Made by a program: the position numbers and the translations under genes. From Pseudobdellovibrionaceae bacterium (GTDB taxonomy: Bacteria > Bdellovibrionota > UBA1018 > UBA6935): a stretch of 64,000 nucleotides of DNA. Position 1 is the stretch's first letter. Each line of letters begins with the position of its first letter. The stretch lies in assembly GCA_002722705.1 (NCBI GenBank), contig PBMP01000004.1, positions 40,531-104,530 on the forward strand. The letters are read 5' to 3'. This document shows positions 46,801 through 55,736 of the stretch, piece by piece. The notes beneath the pieces are model-generated. The model saw only the letters and a list, made by a program, of their open reading frames with translations. It was not told the DNA's origin and ran no database searches.

Positions 46801-47679
46801 CACCGCCACATCTTCTTCTCGACGTCGGAAGAAATGGCAGCAGCATCAACAACCCATTTCTGTGCGGAGATCTTCAATGATTTTAGTGGCGACAAAATCA
46901 TTGACAGCGGCGGGATCGAGCGCATGTACGGAACTTCGGATCTTACCAAAAAACGGACTCGATTGTTTGGATCTGCACTCGCGGTTCCTTTGCACGTCCT
47001 GGAGGCAAAGCGAGACTTTGATCCAACGGGTGCGTCGCTGTGCGCCGATCGGCAGAAGGTAATCGAGTTAACGTGCAAATTTTGCGGTGGTGTGAGACCG
47101 GGTAAAATCGCCTGGGGCATGTCAAACAGCTCGCAATCGCAATTTAATGAAAGCACAGTCATGGGAATCGACCATGGCGAACTAACAGTCGACAATCCAA
47201 ATCAAGACTTGGATGCGGCCGAGGTGCTAACAGCGCCGCTGCAAACTCCGCATATTACGTCGATGGAACGCATCTTTCCAACCAGGTACAAGTCACTTCG
47301 GTTTTCCCCCGCATGGGAAATCTCAAACCTGGTGCAGAACGACATTTCGATGAACAACACCGCTTCGCCGTGTCCGTTTGAATGGTCTACTTGGGTGACA
47401 GACAACCCGGCTATTACGCTTCAAGTGACACACGGCCAGACACAGAAACGCGTCTATGTTCCGGTGTTTGGCGATTTTACACTAAAGACGGTCATTCGGT
47501 TACAAATGCGCGACTTGCCGGATGAGTTCGACGTTGTCGGCGAAGTGGACGGAAAGCCCGCTTTTGCACACATGGACGACGTACGTAAAAATCGGATTCG
47601 GCGCAATCGCGTGTCCATCATTTTGCAGCGTGGGCCACCAGCAGCGAAACGCACGCGCGTGGATGACGATAGCTTTTAG
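43858..47679 (+). CDS. SF3-helicase/ATPase-like protein (D5-like)
   Basis: 1273 residues. Walker A GDFGQGKS at 544-551; a sensor-like segment MDRALIIAGNDAPNDAIMNR (N646) matches SF3 motif C (..N..P...R); acidic positions between (SDEVYTEQHQ) may be motif B. The N-terminal ~500 residues include an Asp/Glu-rich insert (~225-245) but show no primase motif. The C-terminal ~600 are unrecognised; KFCGGVRPG has one CxxxxC-like group. A hexameric replicative helicase is the most natural role. Lack of a clear Walker B DE pair leaves room for another P-loop ATPase. Confidence 0.55.
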   Translation: MSASPDLSEARLQQRTRGPLYYLTNCDRTTGCTEEQSKVILCVTVAADWYGELPVAFGCPQARPEMTLILSMVSLLHRECPRTIIETLVATKWWQISEGAIPADRTSVQFNAVMGWRFWFPMSTMVAARLSAKISALINQHSSTAAPTTPPSSAAVPNSSETGKFDISWVRAVQTIKTFHSISTILHGKMKVSIPPVDEMTFEVPNPAEGENSAFAFSGFRPIFSSDPADDEDYDDDGGSVGGARDSTSHALPNTHGLYAFLATVQAHTQIEDMRHRRWGLSTEQHMSKSIVNGKYDPPKWVKDRKLLHDISSLEPDALLTMCYPPASPPASAIGETLDQATSFVGAGTFGANWLAQAQPIHEVSTSLFDEHMVRVPVEKIDVALTTTPFDAVFATKFGSMWRRRLVNERLGPYYLKHFSFKTFVVERLLIDVKRMEATVVTSGWPDYTNILATELRALDSQIGGTGEDSRYAQQLDNGFAERMRRGRWADFSSALIARDANIYLRDLNLTATQAMIVEYCLAAFGRLPDLFTVAQVVVIVLLGDFGQGKSWCIETVQMLMPSGSQGTGSWVTETANAHLAKDVLAKFAASDEVYTEQHQANQMLNTAIATRLSGRQRLKRCPETNAWIEDLCEVLMDRALIIAGNDAPNDAIMNRAQPVFIGAHPGKRTAKQCAMAPGNESRRRAASLVMRRLYCNIYRNWHADNLSAIKLDNTIIRVVMSIYQTVMPEEYDGHSTRMFVAIRNLAMAKMKRRVTALWHHVVKHRGDDSDATMYQFYAHRNWVMPVDALGALFTTLKLCDSTKMQRDVSGTVQAMIKFVNDRPVSAENNPLYYETELHPDRMAEQLMARLPVGYGKSIIRWYLNNLTEKAGGGGNAVLVLGNGTVRVLKSYVLAAESQAVKAVWNTLLWIVANQSEYWGLDYDTEQLVVFNNATKHLLLENKKSAEFPEIPKPLANITPQACNRALQLLAEAGHAWWLDDHRHIFFSTSEEMAAASTTHFCAEIFNDFSGDKIIDSGGIERMYGTSDLTKKRTRLFGSALAVPLHVLEAKRDFDPTGASLCADRQKVIELTCKFCGGVRPGKIAWGMSNSSQSQFNESTVMGIDHGELTVDNPNQDLDAAEVLTAPLQTPHITSMERIFPTRYKSLRFSPAWEISNLVQNDISMNNTASPCPFEWSTWVTDNPAITLQVTHGQTQKRVYVPVFGDFTLKTVIRLQMRDLPDEFDVVGEVDGKPAFAHMDDVRKNRIRRNRVSIILQRGPPAAKRTRVDDDSF

Positions 47680-47681
47680 TT

Positions 47682-49136
47682 TTAAATCGCCATGATGGCT
47701 ATTGTGACGCAGAGCCCTGGCGGTAAATTATGGTTACAGACTCGTTTAAAGCCAATTGCCACTGCACACATTGCCCGTATCATTGGTCGCGGAGCCTTAC
47801 CAACCATGTTGCGCTTCAGCATGCTTTGAATAATAGTTGACGACGTACGCTCATTGGCAACGCTTGAAGCCCCGCATCGCGTTAAGCCAATCGAAACGGC
47901 CGCACCGAGCTCAAAATCGGACGCATCGATGGCTGTAGCAATTCGGCGCGCCGCCATTGAAGTCTCGCGGTTTTGAAATTTTGTCTGCAAAAGAAATCGG
48001 TGCACACCAGTGACGCGATGGCCCACTGCATAAATGGCCGCAGTTAGTTGTTCCGGCGTTGCGGTCAAGAGCGGCCACAGGGACTCAGGGCCAGTTTTAA
48101 GGTCATTTGAATGCAGACGATGCCATTCGAGATCTGTTTTGTTGCACCGCGTGATATACGTAACTACCAGTCGATTGTTCGGGTAGCGCGGCGTGAGCAT
48201 ACGCGCTGCATCCTCAAATCGGTTGTACGCAGCCCGCATAGCAGCCGCGATTAAAAGTGGCCGCGACTTGGAAATGTCATCAACGCAAATCAAAGCAGCC
48301 CCGGCGTTTCCAGCCGCTGCCGCAATCGTTGTAGCATGCTGAACAGATATCTGCGTCGACGCTTTTAACATATGTATCATCGTTGCCGCCAGTGAAGGGG
48401 GCTTGCTGCAAGCAGCAGCCGACGCAATGCGGTGCACTTCCCACATATCGAGTGGTCCAAAGCGCAACACCCGCGCTAGAAGGCTGAGATTGCCGTTTTG
48501 TACGGAGGATACCGCTGCGTCACACGCGCTGTTGCGACGCAGGGTAAACTCGCGGAGATACACGTTGTGGGGATGGCGTGACGGCGTTTTCCACGCTTCG
48601 GCCGCCGCGTCACACATCGCCTCCGGGCGTTGGCGTAAAATTGAAACAGCGGCATTAACCCGCGCGTTGCGTACAAGATGTACTACAAGACCGTTGACCC
48701 CAAAGTGCGGGACCAACGCAATTGAAAGTGAAGCGTAATAGGAAATGTAAGTTATTTCACTCAACACGGTGATGATTTCGCACGCATTGCTTAAAGCAGC
48801 TAAGGCGAGGAAAATGGGACGCGGGCCATTGACTAAAACCTCAATGGCCGACACACGGTTGCCAAATGACGCCGTGCGGATTCGATTTGCAAGCAGCGAC
48901 CCGGAGTAAGCCGCATGGTGCGGTATTACGTATTGATTCAAGTCGCACGTTTGATCCGCCGCAAACGCTTGGCAGGCTTGCTTTAAAAGAACAGCCTCGC
49001 AGGAGTCAACACAAATTAGCTGTGTTTGCCGCAGTGTCTTGTAGTCGCAGCTGTGGCGCTGCCAATGATACTTCCATTCCTGGTCTGGTCCAAACCAAAA
49101 AAAATTGCAGTTCTCGCAACCAATCCCAATTTCCAT
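47682..49136 (-). CDS. C2H2-finger plus alpha-solenoid (ankyrin-like) protein
   Basis: 484 residues. The first 30 carry a C2H2 finger: C7, C10, H24, H28 (CENC...HWQRHSC). The remainder is a long run of ~30-residue helical units with Ala/Leu pairs (AALSNACEIITVLSEI, AATIAAAAGNAGAALICVDD), resembling degenerate ankyrin or other alpha-solenoid repeats. Likely a protein-binding scaffold. Its ATG is 4 bp from the divergent heliorhodopsin ATG. Confidence 0.55.
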   Translation of the reverse strand: MEIGIGCENCNFFWFGPDQEWKYHWQRHSCDYKTLRQTQLICVDSCEAVLLKQACQAFAADQTCDLNQYVIPHHAAYSGSLLANRIRTASFGNRVSAIEVLVNGPRPIFLALAALSNACEIITVLSEITYISYYASLSIALVPHFGVNGLVVHLVRNARVNAAVSILRQRPEAMCDAAAEAWKTPSRHPHNVYLREFTLRRNSACDAAVSSVQNGNLSLLARVLRFGPLDMWEVHRIASAAACSKPPSLAATMIHMLKASTQISVQHATTIAAAAGNAGAALICVDDISKSRPLLIAAAMRAAYNRFEDAARMLTPRYPNNRLVVTYITRCNKTDLEWHRLHSNDLKTGPESLWPLLTATPEQLTAAIYAVGHRVTGVHRFLLQTKFQNRETSMAARRIATAIDASDFELGAAVSIGLTRCGASSVANERTSSTIIQSMLKRNMVGKAPRPMIRAMCAVAIGFKRVCNHNLPPGLCVTIAIMAI

Positions 49137-49140
49137 ATTT

Positions 49141-49977
49141 ATGCTCCACAAATTAAAAATGCAAACTCTGGAAGCAATGGGGGATACAAACTACGCCTAT
49201 CGTGCCAGGGTGGCACACGATGCAATCGGCGCCACAGTTCACCCGATTGCAGCTGGGTTGCTGCTGGCAATGGAAAAAGTAGCAAAGACCACGACAATCA
49301 AATTACTAGTTGCACAGGAACTTGTGGCGTTTGTCTTTCATGTTTTTTACTGCCTTTGGCACGCGCAACCAACCTTGATGTATAGGGCATTTGGCCCGGC
49401 GGAAGGTACAAGAAACAGCGGAAAATGGGCTGAATACGCGCTATCAGCGACATTGGGCACTATTGCGGTGCTGTACGCCAGCGAACAAACAATTGACTGG
49501 TGGTGGATTTTACTTTTGTGTGCTACCTGTGTTAGTCAACAACTTATAGGCTACACACTCGATCAGGAGGAACAGAAACCCCAGATTAAATGGGCCAACT
49601 TTTGCATTGCGTGGATCTTGCAAATATGCGAATTTTTAATTGTGTTGTCCCTGCCCGAACGATCTGGATCGTCTACAGAGGAAACCTATAGCTTACGCAT
49701 TGTGTACGTGCTGGCCTGGTCGTCGTTTGGAATGCTCGCGTTCATTGATATCAAAAGAGAGGACAATCAACGGTTCCTGCCCGATTGGAACGACACGATC
49801 GAAGCAATGTACGCGTGCTTAAGTTGGACGTCAAAATTAGCAGTTGTGCTACTTTCGGTGTACCCGTTTGCTTACGTCGCGGTACTCGCGTTGCTTGGAG
49901 GCATAGTGTGCATTGCCGCCACCTGGATTTTTATCATTCAAAACACCTCGTATACGCAAGTTAACGCGGTGCTTTAA
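49141..49977 (+). CDS. Heliorhodopsin
   Basis: 278 residues with seven transmembrane helices. Helix C holds KWAEYALSATLG with counterion E98; helix G holds ACLSWTSKLAVVLL with retinal lysine K232. The 134-residue spacing equals that of the reference heliorhodopsin 48C12 (E107, K241). Heliorhodopsins bind retinal, have their N-terminus in the cytoplasm, and are slow-photocycle light sensors; some viral ones conduct ions. This copy is full length with a short A-B loop. ATG 49141 used; 49159 and 49177 are alternatives. Confidence 0.85.
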   Translation: MLHKLKMQTLEAMGDTNYAYRARVAHDAIGATVHPIAAGLLLAMEKVAKTTTIKLLVAQELVAFVFHVFYCLWHAQPTLMYRAFGPAEGTRNSGKWAEYALSATLGTIAVLYASEQTIDWWWILLLCATCVSQQLIGYTLDQEEQKPQIKWANFCIAWILQICEFLIVLSLPERSGSSTEETYSLRIVYVLAWSSFGMLAFIDIKREDNQRFLPDWNDTIEAMYACLSWTSKLAVVLLSVYPFAYVAVLALLGGIVCIAATWIFIIQNTSYTQVNAVL

Positions 49978-49983
49978 TCAAAG

Positions 49984-52900
49984 TTATCCTCCAATAAATT
50001 TGTTCAGCGCAGACGATTTTACCCGACGCATTCGTTCAGCCACGGCAGTCACTTTTTTATAAAACTTGACCCGACTGCTTCCGCTGTGCATCGCTAGCTG
50101 AACCATTTCACGTAAATCGTCCTTGTTTTTTTCCGCTTCGATTAAACCTAGCGCAAAAGCAACGCTGCTTGCAAACCCTACAAAAATGAGGACGTTTGAC
50201 ACGCTGAGTCTTGGTAACCAACCTCTCATGTAAGTCCCGAATTGGCCACTGAAGGCATCCGCCAATGTTAAGTTATTGGAAGTAATACGACCGATCAAAC
50301 CCGCAAATTCTTGCGTTGTAAGCTGAGTCCCTTGCTCTGCACTCGCTACGCTTTTTTGAACGCGTGTTATTAATTCTATCATCCGCGCGTTTTCCAATTC
50401 TTGGTTGAGAATTTGCAACGGCTCGCTCTGAATATGCCGAGATTCAAAATCGGTCGCGGCCGCGTATAGACCTCCGTTGCGATTACGGACTTCCACCCAC
50501 GGAACTTGGTCAAGAGGGTCAAGATTTGGAAATCGTTTGAGGTCAAAATTAATTCCAAAGTGAGTAAATGTGGAATCAAGCAAGCGTACGCAATCGCCTT
50601 GCTCAAAAAAACTCGAAAGGTCAGCCGCTAATTCTGCCAAAAAGTAGGACCAATTGGTTTGACACGTTTCAAGTCTGCCAGGATCAGTTATAGCGTCGTC
50701 GTCCGTTACTGCGGTAGGTTCAAAAAAACTGATAAAAGGCGATTGATCGTCGGTCACCACTTCAGCTGGATTAAACGGCCTTTCTCTTTGAAAGGTATAT
50801 CCGTCCATTGAAGCTTCATCGATACTTACGCTGAGATGATACGCGCGCCGAAGCCAGGATTGAAACGGGGGCCTGTATACGCGACGCATCCGCCTATCCC
50901 AATTCATTTGTCCGGATGGGCTTTGATCTGCACTGGTGGGCATTAGTATCTTCATGGTATTCTGGTCCATGTAATAAAACACCTTTGCTCCCGGCGTACA
51001 CTCCAACGCTTGATCAGTCGCCGCATCCACTACATTTTGTGCAAAAATGTCCGCGCCGGAACATATAATGATAGAAAGCCAAACACAAATGCTTTCCATA
51101 AAGACTGCATAATTTTGCCACAAATCTTCATTTTGTATAATAAATACCGAAAATTGTTGCTGAACATCACTTAGCTGCGAAGCGGCGAAGACCCCGTTAA
51201 GGTAAAGTTCGAGCACGGCTTTGTCGGAAAACCACTCGGCCGCAACGGTATCGCAATAAACGAGCTGTCTTGCATGAACAAACCGTAACACCTGGTCTGT
51301 CATGTCTTGCTGCACATCGGACAAACCTTGGCCAAGATAAATCATTCCCTTGGTTTTGTCGTCATTAAAGGTGCTCGTCAAACGCTTTGACACTAACGCA
51401 ACCACATGTTTAAATTCATTTATGTCGTCCGACCGAAGAATGTCTGTGAACGATCTTGCGTCGTCAGAAAGCAATGCACTCAGCGCAGTTTGAAAGTCTT
51501 CGTTACTGTAAATTGCTTTGCATCTGTCGACAAATTTACGTCTGAATGCGTCCATAGTTTGTAAGGGTTCGCCGTCGTATTCACGCGTAAACATTCGATC
51601 CATTAGTTGTTTGGCATTGTCTGGGCCAAACTTGAACGAGTCAAACGGAGATACCTCAATTGTCTTTACATTTTTTAAGTATCTTAACGCAATGGCGCCC
51701 AAAGTTATTACACCGCCGCTATAAATAGCCAATTTTGTTTTGCTGATGTCCCCAAAAACGGCGCTCACACCTCGCGAAGGCACGTCTGTAAAAGTACTTC
51801 GTAGTCTTTCCAAGTGGCGGGCGCGAGTCTGCGATTGGTCTAATTGCTCTTTGTATACTTTAGAGAAATAAACCCGATTTTGTTGCTTGGTTTTTGCTTC
51901 ACGCTCTCTTTTGCGTCTTGCCTGGTCAGCTTGGTGCCATTTGTACAACACAAAAATTCCAACACATACGCCGACAAGCTGAACGTGGTTTTTATTAATG
52001 CTTACGTTTGGCAAACCTTCCTTGAGCCGAACGTACATATCATTTGTTGCGCCGAATAAATCACTTAAAACATCAGATCTTGGTTCGCCCCCCTCAGGTC
52101 GAAACCGCGTTGTGTTCCCCGCTGACCTGTTTCCCGCTGACCTGTTTCCCACTGAATCGTTGACCCTTGTTCCGTTATTTGGCGGTGGCGGCGGTGGTGG
52201 GTATGGGTCTGAGTCTGGTTCTGGTGCCTCTGGCTCTGAAACTGGCGCCGCTTCGGTCAAATACTCCACAGCTCCTTCTTCTAGTATTGTTTCTGGTATG
52301 GGCAAAAAAACTGGCTTCCAAAACAAGCAGCAGGTCAAATGAGCATATGCGCCGCCTTTCATTTGTACAATCGAAGCGACCTGAGTGATATCGAATCTCC
52401 TATTGTCTCGGGCGGCGGCTAACCATTCAAGTTCTTTTTCCGAATTAAAATTAAAAAAACCTTTATAAGCCGGCATTATTTTCTCAACTTGAGTGACTGG
52501 AGATCTTCTCCCATCCATATTGACAAATTTGCACTTTTGACCCACGTGTGGCAACAGAAACCATCTTTGGTCATCTGGGAACAGCTCTGTCAGTGTACCG
52601 CTCTTTTCCCTTAAACTTTCGTCAATCTCTTTTAGGTACCTAGTTTTTGTTGCTTCATCTTTCCATTCATTATATACTTTTGCAGTATTATCCAAATTCG
52701 TTCTCGATTTAATGCCAGCTGCATTCGTCCATTCATTGTTGGCGCTATCTGTTAGCTTGAGCGTGTACGTGGTAGCACTTGTTTTTTCCAAAGTAAATGG
52801 CACAAACGTTGCAGTAATTGGCTTTTGCATATTGTCATTTCTACTGCGCCGGTCAATTTTTAATGTAGACGCACACTGAAACACCGCTTTTTCGTTCTCT

Positions 52901-53019
52901 GTTTCGCCATGAAACCGCCGAAGCACCGTTAGCTTACCACTGGCAAGAACAAATTGAAAATCTGCATCTGTATCCAGCACTTTTGTCCCGCCAAGGACGC
53001 GCCTCAATCCAGTATCCAT
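49984..53019 (-). CDS. Large multi-domain membrane protein
   Basis: 1011 residues. N-terminal soluble beta-rich part (~1-235), a Pro-rich linker (DPYPPPPPPPNNG, ~270-282), glycosylation-type repeats NRSAGNRSAG, one transmembrane helix (VQLVGVCVGIFVLYKW), a basic coiled segment (RRKREREAK), further hydrophobic segments (~IYSGGVITLGAIAL, ICVWLSIIICSG, VLIFVGFASSVAFALGL) and a basic tail. No family recognised. Topology suits a virion membrane or inner-membrane protein. Confidence 0.7.
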   Translation of the reverse strand: MDTGLRRVLGGTKVLDTDADFQFVLASGKLTVLRRFHGETENEKAVFQCASTLKIDRRSRNDNMQKPITATFVPFTLEKTSATTYTLKLTDSANNEWTNAAGIKSRTNLDNTAKVYNEWKDEATKTRYLKEIDESLREKSGTLTELFPDDQRWFLLPHVGQKCKFVNMDGRRSPVTQVEKIMPAYKGFFNFNSEKELEWLAAARDNRRFDITQVASIVQMKGGAYAHLTCCLFWKPVFLPIPETILEEGAVEYLTEAAPVSEPEAPEPDSDPYPPPPPPPNNGTRVNDSVGNRSAGNRSAGNTTRFRPEGGEPRSDVLSDLFGATNDMYVRLKEGLPNVSINKNHVQLVGVCVGIFVLYKWHQADQARRKREREAKTKQQNRVYFSKVYKEQLDQSQTRARHLERLRSTFTDVPSRGVSAVFGDISKTKLAIYSGGVITLGAIALRYLKNVKTIEVSPFDSFKFGPDNAKQLMDRMFTREYDGEPLQTMDAFRRKFVDRCKAIYSNEDFQTALSALLSDDARSFTDILRSDDINEFKHVVALVSKRLTSTFNDDKTKGMIYLGQGLSDVQQDMTDQVLRFVHARQLVYCDTVAAEWFSDKAVLELYLNGVFAASQLSDVQQQFSVFIIQNEDLWQNYAVFMESICVWLSIIICSGADIFAQNVVDAATDQALECTPGAKVFYYMDQNTMKILMPTSADQSPSGQMNWDRRMRRVYRPPFQSWLRRAYHLSVSIDEASMDGYTFQRERPFNPAEVVTDDQSPFISFFEPTAVTDDDAITDPGRLETCQTNWSYFLAELAADLSSFFEQGDCVRLLDSTFTHFGINFDLKRFPNLDPLDQVPWVEVRNRNGGLYAAATDFESRHIQSEPLQILNQELENARMIELITRVQKSVASAEQGTQLTTQEFAGLIGRITSNNLTLADAFSGQFGTYMRGWLPRLSVSNVLIFVGFASSVAFALGLIEAEKNKDDLREMVQLAMHSGSSRVKFYKKVTAVAERMRRVKSSALNKFIGG
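52113..52157. repeat. Three 15-bp tandem repeats
   Basis: Unit tgtttcccgctgacc, in copies at 52113, 52128 and 52143 (the last diverged). Read on the minus strand they encode SAGNR-type units in the linker of the 1011-residue membrane protein. A likely slippage site giving copy-number variation. Confidence 0.65.
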
Positions 53020-53292
53020 TGTGAACCCACCGAACGTTTATCGCTGACAACACACTATTGGCGCATAAATACTGGAGCCGGTTACTTTCGATAGAGAAAA
53101 ACCGAGCCCGAGTGCTTATCGTGTTTAAAATACCCGTCAAAAATTACGCCGGTCCGAACGTTGTAAATTGTTCCAGCAGACCGTTGAGCCGATATTTTCG
53201 TGGTGCCTTCACATGCCAGGTTGGTGCGACTGTGGCGAAATATACAACGGTCGCACTTAAGCGCTCGCATACCATTAGTCGGCCGCGAAACG
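53020..53292. promoter_or_regulatory. Divergent promoter gap
   Basis: A 273-bp divergent spacer between the 1011-residue membrane gene and the zinc-protein pair. Contains CATAAATAC near 53065, a TATA-like word. No credible coding frame is seen in it. Confidence 0.3.
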
Positions 53293-54165
53293 ATGAGCGG
53301 GCCCGGCAGTGCGCCCACGAGGCGGACATCCACCCCCAGCGACGAAGCGCCGCTGATCACAAACGCCGCGCCGGATAATTTTGAGGCTTTGCCTGCCTGG
53401 CGTTTAGTATTAGATGGCGTGCACTGGTGCAACCTCATGTCGCCGGTCAAAGTGGACGACAAATGGGCGCTGGGAGCCGCGCTGAGGCCCCTGAAATCAC
53501 CGCTTAAATATCGGCCGCCCCCGCCTTCTATTGCAGCCGCCATTGTAGACTTCACAAAGGATGTGGTGTACGAGGGCGGCATGCCGTTTCAGCAAACCCC
53601 AGCAGCCGACCGGGCGACAACTTTGTCCGCGTACCCCCCTGGAAGCATTGGGGCAATCGCCACTGTGCAATGCCATCCGCCTGCATGCATTCCAGTCAGC
53701 ACCGTCGAGCACGACCGCACGCAGCTGGTTTGGAACGATCCCGACAAATCCCACCTTTGCGCCAGCGGCGCCAGTTGTGCCGCCACGACGCTGCCCTTTG
53801 CCCCGGGACCGTTGCCGTTTTACGTGTTGCCAAACGAAAAGCGCAGCAACTCGCTCGGCCCCCGGTTCTGCTTGCTATGCATTCGCGCCGACTGCGAGGC
53901 TGTTTGCCGAGTATACAGCGCCGTCGTGCGTCACTCGCAAGCCGAGCTGGAACGAGCCGCGGTGGCACTGGCCCCATTCCAAAACCTGGTCAACGTGCCA
54001 AATGGTTACCACGACTTCGCGCTCGGTGTGAAGCCGGCGCAGCATATCTTCGCGCCGGTGTCCGTCGCCGGCGTCAATTATCCAATGGTTGTGCGCGAAA
54101 CGCCCGATGGCGTCAAGTACATCGATCAGTCCGCGGCGGAATGGCAACCAAACCATTTTTTATGA
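53293..54165 (+). CDS. Cysteine-rich zinc-binding-type protein A
   Basis: 290 residues from ATG 53293. Cysteines group at residues ~155-160 and ~198-215 (HLCASGASC; RFCLLCIRADCEAVC), suggesting one zinc site. The rest is globular with Pro/Thr-rich ends. Overlaps protein B by 25 bp, so the pair is probably co-expressed. No definite family. Confidence 0.55.
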   Translation: MSGPGSAPTRRTSTPSDEAPLITNAAPDNFEALPAWRLVLDGVHWCNLMSPVKVDDKWALGAALRPLKSPLKYRPPPPSIAAAIVDFTKDVVYEGGMPFQQTPAADRATTLSAYPPGSIGAIATVQCHPPACIPVSTVEHDRTQLVWNDPDKSHLCASGASCAATTLPFAPGPLPFYVLPNEKRSNSLGPRFCLLCIRADCEAVCRVYSAVVRHSQAELERAAVALAPFQNLVNVPNGYHDFALGVKPAQHIFAPVSVAGVNYPMVVRETPDGVKYIDQSAAEWQPNHFL

Positions 54166-55439
54166 AACAGCCCGCTGCCCCCGTAACTGATCTTCGACGG
54201 TGGTGGGGCGAGCGGGCAAACAAAGACGTCGCGTATCCCTTGTGCTTGATGGGGCCCTTTGCGACGCCGGCCGATGCGGCCGCGGAGGCACACCGCCGTG
54301 TCAAGGTGGTAGCCGACGTTGCGAGTACTTGGCGAGGAAAGGCGCGGAACGCCGCGGCGGACTGGATTGATAGGCACTGGCCGATTATAGCTACCGCAAA
54401 CGACGCTGGCGCCGTCAACGTGGCAATATTTCCAGAATTCGTTGTGTCGGATCGGGTTCGTGCTGTGCAACAGTGGACCGAAACCGCGCTGAACGCACTT
54501 GGGCCTCTGCGGCAGGGCGCAACGCCGGCCGAAAAGGTTTTGCACAAGGGTGTTGCAGCGTTTCCCTCGCTTCGATACATTGGCCCTCAAATGCGGAAAG
54601 CAAACATTCAGAACGAGGGGCCCGCCGCGCCGGTTTTAAAGGAGATTTGCAGAATCCACACGTTGGGGCTGCACAAACAAAGCGCGTCGCTCAATTTGGC
54701 AGATCGGCGGCGCAGGTGGCACACGTCGCATGCCGCAGCTGTAAACGCGCTGTTTATGGGGGCGCGAACCGCCGTCCTGCGCACGGCCATTGCGCACTTC
54801 ATTGGGGTTTTGTGCGAAGACAATATGCTACTGCGCCATCTTTGGTCAAGGCACCGGCCAGAAATCACGTCGATTTCCCTTCGCGGCATTTTTGAACGCG
54901 TGTTGCGACCAAAGGCGCGCACAGCAAAGCGAAAACGATTGCCGGCCCCAGGGTTCGGAATCGAACTTGCTTCGCCTTTACCAAAGTGTGTGTGCACAAG
55001 GCCAAAACAACCCTTGCCGTCCGCCAAGCGAGTTCGAGCCAGTCTAAAGCCGACGCCCGAACTGATCGACGCGATCGCGCGGCAACGAGCTCCGTCAACC
55101 GCTATTGCAACACTACCACGCGCGCAGTCTGGCGGAGAGACAAGGGAGTTTTGGGTTCCGCACTGCGCGCAGTGCGGCTGGAGAAAACGGCCGGTTGGAA
55201 CATCGCGGAAACGAACCGGGTTTGTAATCGATGTGGACACGGACCTAATTACGTGCGAAGATTGCAACAACCCGGTGCAAATGTTTAATGTAACACACCA
55301 CCAAGTCAGCACGCAGCACGGATGGGCCCGGGTGTGCGACGAGTGCGGTGCCTTCACCACCCAGTGTCGCCTCAAAGGCATTGGGGCCGTGTGCATCAAG
55401 TGTTATCGTAAGGAATGCCGCGAAAACAGCACCTTGTAG
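54141..55439 (+). CDS. Zinc-binding protein B with several CxxC motifs
   Basis: 432 residues. The C-terminal ~95 residues carry four CxxC units: HCAQCGW, CEDCNN, CDECGAF, and CIKCYRKEC, plus CVCTRP upstream (~280). This is a multi-zinc domain. Beta/gammaherpesvirus ORF66/UL49-type late-gene factors also end in CxxC pairs, but that likeness is only a pattern. N-terminal part is helical and Ala/Arg-rich. Likely nucleic-acid or complex binding. Confidence 0.6.
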   Translation: MATKPFFMKQPAAPVTDLRRWWGERANKDVAYPLCLMGPFATPADAAAEAHRRVKVVADVASTWRGKARNAAADWIDRHWPIIATANDAGAVNVAIFPEFVVSDRVRAVQQWTETALNALGPLRQGATPAEKVLHKGVAAFPSLRYIGPQMRKANIQNEGPAAPVLKEICRIHTLGLHKQSASLNLADRRRRWHTSHAAAVNALFMGARTAVLRTAIAHFIGVLCEDNMLLRHLWSRHRPEITSISLRGIFERVLRPKARTAKRKRLPAPGFGIELASPLPKCVCTRPKQPLPSAKRVRASLKPTPELIDAIARQRAPSTAIATLPRAQSGGETREFWVPHCAQCGWRKRPVGTSRKRTGFVIDVDTDLITCEDCNNPVQMFNVTHHQVSTQHGWARVCDECGAFTTQCRLKGIGAVCIKCYRKECRENSTL

Positions 55440-55734
55440 GGCACACGGGTTCCGGGGCCCGCGAGTGCGCCTTAATACAACCGCCCAACGACTTGAATTT
55501 GGTTTGCTGCTTAATGAGATCCTTGCTTGCAGGAAGAGGGGGGCTTACTTTCAATCGCTTTGCTGAAACAAAGCGCTGGACGTCCATGCCTTCTAGAGTG
55601 GTTTGGATCGAACGCGCGTTGACATTTCGGCTGCACGCCGAGCACAGGTAGTAATTGTTTACATTAAACGGCTCGCTGTTTTTGCACCCATTTCCAACGC
55701 ATGCGGCTGGAGTGTACTTGTAGGCAAAGTACAT
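55396..55734 (-). CDS. Small zinc-ribbon protein
   Basis: 112 residues. The N-terminus reads AACVGNGCKNSEPFNVNNYY then LCSACSRN, a C-x4-C...C-x2-C ribbon like the one ending the protein at 24601-25179. A further CCF/CPTRC group lies near the C-terminus. Follows the 688-residue gene by 2 bp on the same strand. Its end overlaps protein B by 44 bp. Confidence 0.5.
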   Translation of the reverse strand: MYFAYKYTPAACVGNGCKNSEPFNVNNYYLCSACSRNVNARSIQTTLEGMDVQRFVSAKRLKVSPPLPASKDLIKQQTKFKSLGGCIKAHSRAPEPVCPTRCCFRGIPYDNT

Positions 55735-55736
55735 GG

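Noticed and set aside
54608..55399. 263-codon open frame antisense to zinc protein B
   Set aside because: Antisense shadow with Arg/Ser/Cys bias; the plus frame has clear CxxC motifs.
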